64,000 nt of DNA from Synchiropus splendidus (GCF_027744825.2 NC_071336.1:25576501-25640500), one strand, 5' to 3'. Shown: positions 38,924-52,507, counted from the first letter of the stretch. Notes: generated from the letters alone by a model not told the origin. Numbers and translations: made by a program.

Positions 38924-41900
38924 AAGATGTGAGGAATTCACGATTCAGGTTTAGAACATTACCAAGTTTGTTTCACCTGTCAGTCTCGATGCAAGACCCC
39001 GTTTTCACAACTAGTTTAGAAGTGATCCTCATGTATATTTAAGCCGGGTGCACCACTGACTTTCCTACGGCACAGGCAGCACCGCTGCACCCGTATTATT
39101 TTTTGTCTGTTTCTAGCTGTATTGTATATACTACAGACCCTCATTTGATGACTCCAGTCTGACCCGCTATTGAGCTCAAAATAAAGATGACGACTTATAT
39201 TCATTTAAAATAAACTGAAACTACACTCTGGGTCGAGAGAAAGCTGACTGTTCCTAATCCTGTTCCTAATTTTCTGTGTGAGTTATGTGGGCGATCTTAA
39301 ACCAACATGTTCTCGGTCCCAAAGCATCAAGTGTTGACTATTTGCAAGTGGACTTTTGCGTCCCAGAGTGACGTCAGCGGGCCAAGTTGCACGTTCAAAT
39401 GTCCACCCACCAAAACAACTCTTGAGCCTCTAGTGTTGTGCCTTGGAAAAGTTTAAAAAAAATAGGCTCTGTCAGTCAGATTTCATTTCGAATATTTTTT
39501 TTCTTCAGATTTCCAAACTAAAACCTGTAAATCAATGATATCTGGATAAATACCATGTGGTTTACTTAGCATCTCAGCTAGCGCTCAGCGATCTGGTTAA
39601 GACATAAGCTGCAATGAAAGCTGGACGGCGTCATGGCTGCGTATCGACAAGTCATGAATCTCCTTGACCAGACTCAGCGCTGTGCTCATTAATGCAACAA
39701 GTGCTCCCCTGCAACCCGCGCAGCTGACAGGGTGTATATCTTTCACTGATGGCCTCTCGCTGCGGAGACCTTGTAGCAGACATGTGGACATCTCATTGTG
39801 ATTGCTGTGTTCTGGGAAACATGTTGACATGTTTGGAGGGTTTGGCGTCTCTATATCAACACGCAGCAGGACCAGACCCTGGCCATGAGAGTGCAATATA
39901 TTCTCTGAAGCCTGTTCATAACCCTTGAACCGGCGCACTCCTCACACCGTGTTTTGACACCATGTCATTGGGTTTCATACGGCGGGGTCTGCTCGCGGAG
40001 CGCACACGCCGGCCGCGCGCTGTTTGTGTTTCTAATCAAGTCCGCGTCCGCACTGCTGATGGCCAGTTTTCCCACCTGGGAGGCATGATGGGAACTGATG
40101 TGATGGAAAAAACAAACACAATCAGGAGCGAGAGGAATAAAAGCGGAGTAAATGGGAGCAGGCGTTGCTCTCATCCCAGCGAAGGAAGAATAACACACAC
40201 CAAAAAAAAAAAAAAAAAGCAGCGGCACGAAAGAGTAAAGGTCGTGTCCCTTTAAGAAGTGACGTGATTTCCCACAGAGAGCCACAGGTTTAATGAGGAT
40301 GCCAGTATATTATGCGCTGAGCAGGAAGACGACGAGGCTCTTAGGTCCTGTCCGGCGGACGGAGGACAGATCTGCTCCGCACAACACATTAAACTGTCAA
40401 AGCAACCGTGACTCTCCTGAAAGAAACCATGTGGCCGGGCCTTAAGACAAACAAACCATAAAGAGGTTCAACTTTGCCAACTATTAACAGTTAGCTTTAC
40501 TCCGACGTGCGATGGCTTTTGGAAGGTGTTTCTCAGGAAATGCAGCATGAGGTCAGAAATGGGCACCTGACAAGCGAGGTGTCGGGAAAAGAAAAGAGAT
40601 GCTTGGGGCCTTGTTAGCCGAAAAAACCCCGGCTGAAGTGGGTCGAGCCGGCGTGTCGTGTGTTCTCAGGTGTTGATGGCAGGGAGGGGTGTTGCGGTGG
40701 CTCGGGGAGCAGTTAAGGTTTTTGGCGGCGGACTACATGCTGCTATTGAGTGATGTTCTGCAGAGGCCGCTTTACAGGCAGCCAGGGCTTGAAAGAGCGG
40801 AGCAATGATTCAGCCCAAACCCTCTGAAAGAAGGAAATGCCCACCGTCCAAAGTCCAGCCGTCTGGCAGCATGACAGATCTACAGTCCTCCTGAGAGGTG
40901 GACTCAAAGCCCCACGTCAGTGTGTGCGGGGCCCGCGGACAGACTGATTAGTCCTCCGAGCTTCGCAATTAGACGACCTTGTTAACGGTGGACCTGCGAT
41001 GGACGTTCACAACCTTGAGAATTTGCTGAAAAACATATTAGATTTCAAACATTTGACAGCTTCAAGCTGAATGTCACCCGATTACAGCTGTCGATTTTTA
41101 CTCAACGCTCAAAAGGCTACTGTTCGGGAACCTTTTTTTTCTCCTCTTTAGCGCTAAAGTGTCAGCGTTATGACTCGACGTTGATGTATCATGTAGCGTG
41201 GAACTGTAAGTAACATGTGCCGGCCACAATAGTAAAATCTGTGGGGTCTGTTTTTACGACCGTTTGTGCTCCCAGTGAAAATAAAAACGATTTAAAATGC
41301 TGTTATCTTAGTTCTCAGGAATCAGTAGTTTAGTGGCAAGAGGTCAACCTCAACAAAATTCTCTCGTGACCGGGCCTCGCCAACTCAGCAGATTTACAAC
41401 GTTCGGGTATCACTTACCTGAAGACGACCTGGACAGGACATACCATTTGGCTGCGTCGGCCATTTTCTTTCACAGCATGTTGTCTTTGGAATCAAAGGGA
41501 GGGGCAACTTCACTTTACTACTTCTCTTGCGATTCCAAAATAGCTGTAGGTGTCAGTGAGTATGTGAATGGATGACTGAACCAGCACTGCAATGGACTTG
41601 AACATTGTGGTGTCAGAGACGCTCTAAGGTTGTGAACGATGGACGTTCACAACCTTTGCTTGCCTGAGCCTTTGCTTTGATGCTGGACTTTCCCCTCGAT
41701 GATCTGGAGTCCAGTAACGACTCACTGCCATCATGAAGTCTATTCAAGAGAGAGAAGCCTGAACCACGTTTAAACCATTATCACTCTATACACAAAACTT
41801 CTATATGTATCTGGAAGAGATGCTTCAAAAACTCTAGCTGTGATGCAGAAACTTGGCAAAAGGTACTTTGATCTGTCATTAGAAGGAGATGCTGGTTCCT

Positions 41901-42319
41901 TTGATGGCCAACTGTTTTTCTGGGGGGAAAAAACACATCTTCTTTCATTTTTCCAGTGTTTCTGTTGCCAACAACTTTAAAACAAGCGCCAGTCCGGTAG
42001 GGACCATCAGTTGGGAAGTATGCCACCTGCTGGTTATCGTCGCTGGTTTTCCGGGAGGAAGCGTGAAAGAGGACTCAGGAAGGGATTCTTTTCACCTCTG
42101 GCTCTGGATCGACCAGCGAGACTGGATTACTCTTTGTTTAATCGATCTGTATTTTAGGGTTACTGCGACACCCACTGTATAAGTTCATCTCATCCCTCCA
42201 TGTACTTTGTTGGTTGCCATGCAAGTCATAGGTGCTGAAGCAGGTGAAGAGACTTTTCCCCCTCAAGTTTTCTATTGGGCTTTACTGGATCTGTATATAT
42301 GTCCTGAATATATATTCCG

Positions 42320-42337
42320 ATAGATAGATAGATAGAT
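42320..42337. repeat. (GATA)n run, possible LINE tail
   Basis: Four GATA units are followed by TTCCTTATTGTGCATG. The minus strand resembles a LINE end followed by a (TATC)n tail, but only the tail is visible. Confidence 0.5.
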
Positions 42338-44549
42338 TCCTTATTGTGCATGTGTATCTTCACATTATTTATTCAAGTGAAGGGTTATTTGTTCTTTTAC
42401 TTCTGCGGTTTCCTTTTCTGATTTGACCTTTTATTGGTTTTATTCTGCCTTGTGTTTCAACTGTTTTGTGTACGTTAGTGAGTCTTCCTGTGGTTTTAGA
42501 ATGTATTTTTTGTACTGCAGTATTTAATTGCGCAGTAGATATTTAGGGTGAGATTTTAATAAAAATGTGTCTACTCAAATCTGAGGATTAATTCAACATT
42601 TTTATATTTGATACCCGATTCATCAAATTTAAGGTGGATCCATTCACGTAAGCTTTAACGTCAGGGTGGACGTGCTCCAGGAATGGCTGAACTCTTTGCC
42701 GCGTCATCTGAACAGCTTGACATTTCTCACCCAGAGAGTGACCAGAACCAGATATTTTTCTATCTTTAGTCAATATTTTTTTAGAGAGAGATGAAAATGA
42801 CATCCTGGTGTAGGAAACAAAAGGAAACACCTGCTCACAGGAAACCAATTTGACTCTTCTTTTCTTCTCACTTCATCCTCACGTTCCCGTGTTTCCATTA
42901 CCTTCCGCCATTCACTTACCTCCTTCCAAGTCTCTTCTTTTTACCTATGCTTTCTCCCTCCCTGCTGTTTCTAAAAACGGTCCGAGTTTCTCCCCCCTCT
43001 CTTCCCCCTGCTGGTCATTACTTCTCGCATTTATCTCCTCCTCTGTCTGAGAGGGAGACAGTCAGAACAAAGGGGCCCTGATGTCTTCCTGGAGAGTTCT
43101 GAAGCAGAAGTCAAACTGTATTAGTGTTCCGCTGGTGTTAGTGAGGCAGGCCTAGCCAAACACGGACAGGCTCTCAGACGCTACTTTCAAATAATAATTA
43201 CGCTAGAGGAGACGCGGCGAGGGAGACGGAGGAGCAAGGAGGTGAGGGTGGAGGACACCAGCAGAAGAAAGATGTTTTGTTCCTCATCCTGAAAGAGTAA
43301 AAGCAGCTGCTCTCTCTGGGGCAGGAAAAGAAGGAGGGAGGATTAGGATTTTGGGGGGGCTTTTAATGGTGAACCGGTCAAGATCCTCACCTGAACCACA
43401 TTGAGAGTTCTTAATGGCCTTTAGAGAGACCTGTTAGTGGTCAGAGGTGATCTACTTGATCCTGGCTGCATTAACATCACTGTCAGAGGAGCAATAACAA
43501 CCGCTAAGTACTCGCCAAACGTAAATTCAGTCATCAGAAAAACCTGCCATAACTCAAAAGGTTCGATCAAAGGAATCCTGAGCAGGTTCCCGTTCACAAG
43601 TCCCCTCAGCGGTCTTCTCTAAAATATCATAAAGAGATGGCTGAATCGGATCCCTTGGTTCCTTGGAGTGTTTATATATGACACCTTAGGAACCAGGGTT
43701 AATCTTTTATAGGTAGATGCCCAAGATTTGTCAGGAGAGCAATGTTTTTAGTCTGCTTGCCTGTAACATTTATGATATTTGCCATATTTACTAAGGTTAT
43801 TTAAGGCATGAAAACTTTCTAGAATCTTCTACAGCGATAATTTTACCGTCCATAATATCAATATTTATCGTCCTTTAAACTCTCCAGGAGCTGCTTGTGT
43901 GGCCCCTGAAAATGCAAGTAAAAACTTCACATCCCCGGTACTTTTCAATCCTTTCAAACTGTAGATCTGGTGCTCCAAAGTGAATTTATTCTACCCTTTT
44001 GGATGTCGCTGTGTGGGGCTGTACCACAGGAATAAATAATTTAAAGTCATGTCAGCTCAGGGCCTGTCAACATTTCTCGGCTCGGGCCATAAATCTTACA
44101 TTTTTCTATATTTGACAAGCATCCGTCTGGTCCAAAGAAAGCACTGGCACTAAGTGATGCCATTTGAAATACACAGAATTTGGAAGCCACAATTACAGCT
44201 CTGTGTCCATATGGAGCACAACTGTTGATACTCCTCGCAAAGAAATTGGTCGCAGAGAATTTGAGGGTGCATCAATGGAAGCCGTGACTGTTTGACGGTG
44301 AGCTGCAGATTTGAGATAGAGACAGTCAAATTGTAGCTCCACCAAACTAATGTGCTTGAATAAATCCCTCCTCAGACCAAAGTAAGCTTGTCAAGAACGT
44401 TGTGCTGTTCTGTTGGCTGAATGCTTGGTGGGTAATTTTCCTCTTGAGCCACATGAGGAGCCACTGAAGTATCATGCCAATAAGTAAAGACATTTTGCAG
44501 AGCAAGTTGACGGTTATAGGTCTGAATCCAACTTGAAGCAACTCTTGGT

Positions 44550-44640
44550 TCGGGTCCTTGTTAAGTTTCCCTCTGGCACTCTGGTTTCCTCCTACTGTCT
44601 AAAAATACAGAGGTGAATGCCCTGAATGCCTAATAACCCC
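44550..44640 (+). mobile_element. SINE/LINE tail fragment
   Basis: CACTCTGGTTTCCTCCTACT followed by GTCTAAAAATACAGAGGTG matches the tail block seen at 5780-5810. It is short and degenerate. Confidence 0.45.
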
Positions 44641-45780
44641 ATGACCCTTAATGGCTGTAAGTGAAGGAAAATATATTTATTTTTTTCAATGATCTAACAA
44701 AATCATCGCAAATATGTTTTCAATTTCCTGCTAAATCAGCACTGTTCGATGACTTTCAGTGGACTGAAGAGACCAGCACTTATCTGACCTCAGAAAGGAC
44801 GCGGACCTCCCCAGTCCAATCAGACGGTGCCGTTTCCACAGTGTGTTCTGGTCTTACTCTTCAGTGCTGTCAGGGTCCCATTAATCTGCTTTCTCTTTTT
44901 GCCTTTCTAATCTCTCATTTCTTGCTTCTCTCATTATTCTGTCCCTTCAGCTTTTATCGCCTTCAAAAACGAAGGGACTACTGAATGGTAATGGCCCAAA
45001 ATGTTCAGGTTCTTACGTCTCTGAATCACTCCTTCTCTGTCTTTGTGGCATGTAAAGCGTGGCGCTCCTCAGTGACGGACGTTTGACCCCTTCTCCTATT
45101 CGTGCTGCATATGAAAACAAGGGCAGGAAAACATCAGATCACATGTCTGGATTAAATGAAATGAAAACAAAGGTGCAGGAGATGTGCCTTCTGACTCCCT
45201 AAAAAACCGGAACAGCGGTAATTCACCTCCTCATCAGCGCTCTGCCTCCTCACGCACAGAATGTGTGTGTTTAATCTGAGTGTTAATGGAGTGCTGTGGA
45301 GGTCAGAGGCATGGTGAGGCGATGTAATCATCACATAGGTCCCAGTGAGCTGCGATTCATCAGCGCTGCGATCCACAGCTGAAGCCAACCGTCGAGGAGC
45401 GAGCAGACGCCGCTCTTCTGTTTATTATTTTCTATTCAGCTTTGACTCTCTGAACATCTAAGAGCGAGCAGGTGCTTCTGGGAACATTGTGTATTTGTTT
45501 TAATTTGTGAAAAAGAGGGAGGGTTTCACTTCAATCCCGCAAAAGAGCTCAATTAGATTCTTAATGGGACACAGAGGTAGATGAATTAGTGGAATTGTGG
45601 TTTTGTGTCTTTCAAGTTTTTTCCTCTTTAACTACCGCTCCTTCTCTAAATGACGGCTGAGAACCTTATATTGTTTAATGTCCATGCATAACGCCAAGAT
45701 TGATTTAGAATCGGATGCCACAACTTGTGCACATTGATTTCAACAGATAAATGTACTGAAATAGAAATATTTTATTGTAA

Positions 45781-45784
<4 letters not shown>

Positions 45785-45852
<68 letters not shown>
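45785..45852. repeat. (TA)34 microsatellite
   Basis: This is an uninterrupted run of about 34 TA units, followed by imperfect A/T repeats to about 45880. Confidence 0.97.
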
Positions 45853-45856
<4 letters not shown>

Positions 45857-46420
45857 TATATTTATAAAATAAATATATATTTTTTCCCTTTTTTTATCTG
45901 CATCATACAGTAGCTATTTACCTGAAACAAGGCTGAGCCAAAACGGATCATTATTGCTGCCATAAATTGCGGTATTAAAAGTTCAGTATTTACCTGTTTT
46001 CTGTTGTTCCTAATGGATCCTGACATTCACAACACTGCAGGGAAATGCATGGGAATTCACAGCACACTCTTCAGAGGAGTGATTGTAGACACATCTCACA
46101 GAGTGAATCTGAACTGCGTGAACCTCTCTAAACATAGACGCTGGTGAAATAAACTGGCAAATGTTTGTCTCCCACACGGTGCCAGACCAGTGGCCAGAGT
46201 GGAAGTGAACTCTGAAATACATGGATACGCAGTAGTTGTAACGGGTATGAATAAAGAACATTTCCCTTTGACCAGTTTTCTTACTGCAAAACCTAATGAT
46301 GGTTTAGACTTATGAGTTTACATCCTCTTGCGACACAGAACTGCTGGTTTTTAACGCTTGTTAAACTCAAGCCTGCCAATGTTTTGAGTTTGCTAGTAGC
46401 CTTTTTGACTCATTGCAGAT

Positions 46421-46522
46421 TCCGTCGTGTTTGACTGTAACTTAGCAACCCGGCCGCGCTCGAGCCGTTACCATGGACACCCCCGAAAGCTAACGTGTCG
46501 GCTCGTAGTTAGGAAAACCTCG
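46421..46522 (+). promoter_or_regulatory. odad2: candidate odad2 ciliary promoter / non-coding exon 1 with X-boxes
   Basis: A CpG-rich patch (CCCGGCCGCGCTCGAG) in A/T-rich surroundings carries GTTACCATGGACAC (46467-46480) and GTAACTTAGCAAC (46437-46449). Each is one mismatch from the RFX X-box pattern RYYNYY-N(1-3)-RRNRAC. A forkhead core TGTTTG lies at 46428-46433. The segment ends in a strong donor (CG|GTAAGT, 46523). The ATG at 46473 opens only six codons before TAA, so the exon would be non-coding. RFX with FOXJ1 drives motile-cilia genes, and the patch precedes the odad2 exons on the same strand. The exon call is inference. Confidence 0.5.
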
Positions 46523-47829
46523 GTAAGTTTGCCTTTTCACGCCACATGTTCCGTTATAAACAACTATAGGTCTGTTTCAGGCGATATTTTTTACCTGAGA
46601 TTTGATAGTTAGATAGAGGTTAGTTGTGCGGAACGGCGTGGTTTAGGACGAGAGTTTAAAAGCAGAGTTAGCATCACAGACGCGTTGAACAGTGACGTGA
46701 GTCAAGTGTTCGGATGTTCATGATACTTGTTATTATTGGTGGATGGGTGCGCAGAAGTCGCTCCATATAAATACACAGACTTGTCTTTAATGAGTAAATT
46801 ATGTAAATCTCCTAAAATTAAGAATAAAAAAAGTGGAATGCACATACTGTGTCGAGATTTCCACGTGAATAAGTGGCATAATTTGTTCACCATACTTCAT
46901 TATTATTTACTTCAATGAGCCTTCCTGTGTTCATTTTACACGCTTTGTCCTTTGCATAAGAAATGAAGATTGGTACAGACAAATTAAAGTCATAGTTGTT
47001 GTTTTAATTTCTTGTAATGACTGCTAGTGTTCTAGTGTTGACACACATGTTTAAGGAGTAAGAGTGGTTCTTGAGTCAGTGTGATACACATCAGGTTTGT
47101 ATTATCTCCATGTTACATTTTGGTTGCAAGAAAAGCTGGTGCCATTAACAGTAACACAGAATTTTCAAGGCATAAAAGAACATGCTGTGCCACCGCAAGC
47201 AGCATGTATGTCATTTAATCTGCCAGGCTCCACTACACTTCGACATTTATCAGTAATAGTTTTTGTGTTGTTTTAGCTGGTTTGTCGTGTGGTGCATGAA
47301 AGAAAAACACCATAAATATACATTCAGTTGCAAAGCTTTAAAAATCCATTTTCAGCATGAACGTTTTCAATGCTACCAGTGAACCCCTGCCGCTCCACTC
47401 ATCGGGTATCGGTGAATGATCTTTTGTAATGTTCTCCGCTGTTTGTGTGAGCTCGCTGTTTTTTAAATTTCAGAATTGAATTTACGGAAAACTGTTTCAT
47501 TCATGGAGGCAGGTCTATTTATTAAAGAAGCATAATATGATGAAAAGAGGGGAGTCTGAATCACATTCATCATGTCGTTTTTCAAGTTTTCTCAAAGCAA
47601 TACAGAGTTGGGAAATATAACTAATGACTAGAGGCAATACATGTGGTGATAATAAATATCTGTCTCTACATTTGTTTGTGGGACAAAAATCCACGAACAG
47701 CCATTCAATATTCAGTGGTGCTACTAGTTTATCAATGTTCAGTTAAAGTATAAGTCAGACTGGCCAAGTTTTATAAGATTATAAAGTAGACCCTCGTGCA
47801 TAACTTGGCATCAAATGTTGCCAGACCCA

Positions 47830-48010
47830 GTCAGCCTCCTCCACCTCAGCTTATCTTGTACAGTGCATCCTCCTCATGTTCCTATTTATCACGTCCACCA
47901 ACCTGCTTGGTTGTTCTCCTTTTCTTTTTACCTCTCTACTCCATCTCAAACATCCTTTGCCAACATTCCCACAGTCTCTCCTCTCAAAAGAACTCAGGCT
48001 GAACTCCCCA
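47830..48010 (-). mobile_element. LINE remnant, related to 57790-57981
   Basis: The minus strand reads GGATGTTTGAGATGGAGTAG, GTTGGTGGACGTGATAAAT and GGAACATGAGGAGGATGC. These match blocks of the LINE 3' end on the + strand at 57790-57981 (AGATGTTGAGGTTGGAAC, GGAGGACATGAGG). It is degenerate. Confidence 0.5.
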
Positions 48011-51000
48011 ACTCTGTGCCCAAACATCTCCGCATGAGCTTTCCATCTGATATGCTCTTGTGATGATGGTGTTGTTGCACTTATATTCCATGTGCTCTGT
48101 AGTGTATCACCCGGTGTAGAATCAGCCATAAAATAATGCCATGTTTTGAGCTGACTGCAATGTTCTATCCCAACATTCTCACAGAACTGCGGACGTCTGG
48201 TCAGATAAATACATGTTCCACGTGTTCCCTGAAAAGAAAAAAAAAAGTCTTAATAACTATCTAATGAATGGGCTTTACTGTATTGCACTCTAGTGTGTTT
48301 ATGATGAAAAAAACGTGGTGGATGGTGGTAAGATAAGGGCAGCTCATTGATGTAGTGGAAAGTACTTGCCAAATACAGCTTGGATTGGCTTCGGCATCCT
48401 GTAAATATTATTACGTGGAAGAAAAGAAGCTATGGATAAAAGGCCTCAATAGTCCCTGTTAAACAATAGCCTCAGTCGTAATGAGCGCTGCACATCTGAG
48501 AGCGGACGCATTTAGTGTTTTCTTGGGGGTCGAGGAACTCCATCAGGCGAGTCAATAAACAAGCTATAATGAGGAAATGAATCAACATGTGCAGTAGTCA
48601 CTCTCCTAAAACACACAAATGTTTCATTTCAAGTGGCTGCTGAATATCAGCGCAACAAGCTTCTTCTTCAGGATGAATGAGTCAATGTTTTATTCACTGT
48701 CACTGCATTTGAGCAAGGTGTTTTGAAACTCATCATTAGTTTCAAGCTTCTGACTTTTGATGAATCATATTTGCGTTTAATTCTCATTATAACAGAACTA
48801 TTGAAGGGATACTGTACAGTCAGTCCTATTACATCTAGAAAGGCTGAGGCATTGACAGCTGTAGCAGAAGTTCAGCTTATAGAAACAGAGCTGAACGTGA
48901 ACGCTGGCTGTTGTAGTGGCCAAGACTGGTTTTACCTTTCATATCAGTTGCTGCTGAAATTACTTTAATATATTTGAAGCGGTATCTAAATATTTGTTTG
49001 CAACGTGAGGCCCAATTATAATTCCAAATATTTTATTACACTTAAGCAAGTTCATAAGCTTTGGGAGTCAACTTTATATGACATACATTAAAGGGCTCTG
49101 TTTCGTATTGACGTTTAGCCAAACATGAAAGGCAACTTCAACGCAGAAAAAAACCCCTTTCAGACGTATTGTAATTGTCATGTGGACGTTTTCTAATGGT
49201 TGAAGCGCACCAGGCGTACGCTCGCCGTGACTTGGCGGTTGTAACTGAAGGGGGGTTAGTGCTGGCGGTGAGCTGCGTCTGTTATGTCAATGCAGGAATT
49301 GGCAAAGCAGGGTGATGACCTACTGCTTCACCATGCAAAAATGTGCCCCTTCAACATTTTCACCTACTTTCTTCCTCCTTGTATGGTGAACAGCCTTTAT
49401 TAAGTTTAACAGAGAAGACTTGTTTTTCTTATTAACCAATTGTTTAATACTCAGTCTGCTCACATTTCCTCTGAAGTCAGACCTGGAATGGCGCTGAAGA
49501 ACCTCCTGCATCACAAATAACTCACTCTGAATGTGTCTGCAATCATTCTGAAGTATGGATTTTGCTTCAGCAGCTTTCTCTCTGTTTCTTCACCTGGAAA
49601 TGGTTCAGTCAAGGTAAAAAAAAAAAGTCAAAAACTCAATTGATGCAAATGAAACCTCAAATCGCAGCCATGTTTTTAACCCACTTAAGTGTTTAACATG
49701 GTTTTACACTTCCCCTCGGAGCCTTGCCTGGAGATACTTGCAGACTTGTGTTACAGCTGACATGTGGGTTGCATTATAATTGTGTTGGGGAGAAAAAAAA
49801 ATAGATGAAACTCTTTTGTGTTTGTGGAAAAAAAAAATAAAATCTCAGCACGCCCAGGTACAGTGGGATCCAAACGTTTACCATCCATACATGAATCCCC
49901 TCAAACTTGATTTAAACCCGCGTGGGAGCGGTGAAGTGCGTCTTTGTCCTGCGAACAAGCTCCTTCTCTGTAAACCTCTGATTTGATCAATGACGCTGTG
50001 TGACTCACACGTGTAAACAGGCGCGGGATTGTGTAATCAGTGTCTGTTCTATTCCACGCTAGTGAGCTAGTGTCTGGTTGTCACTGTGCTGAAACATTTT
50101 TGATCCAACATCCAAACCCCCCCGCCGTCCCTCGCTTCCCCTGTTAGCACACGCCAAACACTTGCTGCACACACACTCGATGCCAGGCATCAAAAATACG
50201 TGTGATTTATTCGGTAGTGCGATTTCCTGCTTTGGTTATTTGACGTTATAACAAATCGCCTCTTTAATAGATTCCAGCTGCTCACATAAATCTGTTAATC
50301 ATTTAAGAACACGCTCATTTTTTTTTCCCCCTCTCACTTGAAGTAATCTTTGTCGGAAAATGTGGCATCACCATCACAAGCTCATCAGTTCTTCAGACAG
50401 CTCGGCTCTTATTATCTTCTCATGTGTGGAAAGACAATTTGTACCATCTCTTTGAGAAAAAAAAAGGTGATTTCTAAAAGGCCTATTTTTGGTTTGTAGC
50501 TCCTTTGCCAAAACAAGATGGAAAGTGTCACAGCGTTTCCACTCAGGAGTTTGCTCTTTATTAGCAATAATGAAAGTAACAGAAATTGCAGATGTAAAAC
50601 TAGTCATGACAATAACAATGCTCATATTTCTCCCTGACTTTTTCTGTAAGGTGTCTTATTAATAATTATTAATAAGAACTCAAAAGTGCTTTGATTGGAG
50701 CAGAGGTGCTCTACAGTGCCAACAACAACGTCTATGAACGTTTTTCAGTCAGTCGTCCTTTGATATTACGCTGCCTTTTACTAAATACAGTACATTACTC
50801 TCACTTACGCTGTTCTCTTCTGTGATCATATGTAGCTGTCGTCAGGATTAGTTCCATACACTGCCGATGGATCATAAACTATCTGGCTCACGCATGTAAA
50901 AAAAAAAAAAAAAGATATATCCTCGCTTTTATGTTTTATGAGTTCAGTGTGAAAAGTGATGTGTCAAGCCAGAACTGACCCAAAAATGATGGACAGCCGC

Positions 51001-52311
51001 TGTAAAAGGCGCACTAAGTCAGTGGGGGCAAAAATGACTGCCATCTTTTTTCTTTGCACATCAAGGGGAGCGTAAGTTGCTGTGTACTAACTAATGTACA
51101 ACTTAAATAAATCTCAAACAATCCCCACAGTAAAATACAATACTCACCTGCAATACTCATTCTGTGTTGGAGCTCAATGGCGTCTTCGCCTCACTGCCCT
51201 TTGCTTATTGGCAGCACCGTATCTTGTCCGCTGGCTTTTATTTTGCTCTGCATGCCTTTGTTTGCTCATATTTTTGTCTGTGTCTTTGATTCATGTTGTC
51301 ACCACTTTACTTATTGTTTGTCAAAGGTATTAAAAGTGGGAGGTGGCCAAAAAGCAAAAGCCTACCTGCTCTGCTGAATGGAGGAATCACCTGCTGCCCC
51401 AACCAAAAGGATATAAATAAATCCTCCGCAGTCGAGCAGTGAATGAAGATGAGAATACAAAGAAGACTTTGATTCTACTTCTATTTTCCAGTTCTTCAGC
51501 ATCAGGGTAAAGACTTAATGGTGAGTTCTGAATCAGGTTTTTGGAGATTTGACTTGGCGTGTTGAAGCATAAATAAACAACAGTAGTAATTGTAGTAGTA
51601 GAGTGAAGAAATCTAAAACGGAAACATAAAACAAGCCTCATACTGTATACGGCACGTCTACATCAAGTATTCAAAGTGTCTTCGCTGTTCACAGACAAGA
51701 ATCTTCCCACAGATACATGGGTCATGGTCATATCTCCTGCACTGCTGACTTGAAGATTACAGGCTCACATTTGAGACTAGCTTTTAAAGATGCGTTTGGA
51801 AAAATACCACCTAAATGTCTGACCTCCAATGTCAAATGTAAAAACATTGCAGTGGAATGATTTTTCTTTTCCCCAGTGGCGTGTCAAAGGATTTGGAGTG
51901 TTTGCTTCTGTGTTAGCACATGGACTTTGTCCATTACACATTCATTAGAATTAAAGAAGATTGGTTCACCTAATAAAACCGGCCCGTGGGTCTGTGGTTG
52001 GGTCAATTTACTTCTGTTTCCAATGACTCACTTTTGGTGTAATGAAAAACACTTTGGAAAAGACAGTCGTTGCACACCCTATTGAACTTCCTTTAAGTTC
52101 CACCCCCCTGACAATGTCGTTCCCTTCATGTTACGTGCAAATATGATGGCAGGTGCAAAGGTGAGTTGCAGGGTTTTTTTTTTTTAAGTCAGTTTGAGAA
52201 AGTGCCTTGACTCATTTTACTATCTAGAATGTGGATTTTGGAGGTTAGTATGAATTTAGGAGTATGTAGTATTGTTGGCTCTGTGGTAACCAATTCATTG
52301 ACATTTCCATC

Positions 52312-52507
52312 AGTGATGTGTTTATGATGCTTCATGAAACAGTGTCCTCATTTTCTGAGCACAATAGGTGGCACTCTCAGTTTTAAAATGATGTGAGGTT
52401 TCATTGAAATGGTTATTCAAATCCAATGATGTTAGAGCAGAGAGTGCCATCTAATGGGCTCTGAAAATGAGGACACTGTTTCATGAAGCCTCATAAGCCA
52501 ATCACTA
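52312..52507 (+). mobile_element. foldback MITE family, copy 3 (best preserved)
   Basis: The left end GCTTCATGAAACAGTGTCCT and the right end AGGACACTGTTTCATGAAGC are exact inverted repeats over 20 bp. The outer ends AGTGATG and CAATCACT also pair. The interior ATGATGTGAGGTTTCATTGA then ATGGTTATTCAAATCCAATG matches copy 1. No coding capacity is seen. Confidence 0.82.

Larger units (their letters stand above)
32106..46420. other. intergenic region between mpp7 and odad2 (14 kb)
   Basis: I find no exon with matching splice sites and no recognisable protein on either strand. Named contents are a hAT-like motif (34256-34290), an inverted repeat (38763-38923), a CpG-rich patch (39975-40060), an A-run (40203-40218), a small hairpin (41626-41656), a GATA run (42320-42337), a SINE-tail fragment (44550-44640) and a TA microsatellite (45785-45852). 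The 121-codon open frame at 36500-36865 shows no domain. The remainder is unassigned. Confidence 0.65.

Noticed and set aside
46473..46493. ATG in good Kozak context inside the X-box segment
   Set aside because: It opens only six codons before TAA and the ATG is part of the X-box itself. It is not a protein start.
47475..47511. Possible small odad2 start exon (acceptor ...TTTCAG, then ATGGAGGCAG before GT)
   Set aside because: The donor GTCTAT is weak, only three codons would be coded, and there is no similarity to support it.
48723..48968. 81-codon + strand frame considered as an ODAD2 N-terminal exon
   Set aside because: Manual comparison with the vertebrate N-terminal half showed no convincing match, and no donor in the right phase.
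49571..49614. Possible small start exon ending ATGGTTCAGTCAAG before GTAAAA
   Set aside because: Splice signals are only moderate and nothing links the short peptide to ODAD2. Too speculative to list as a gene part.
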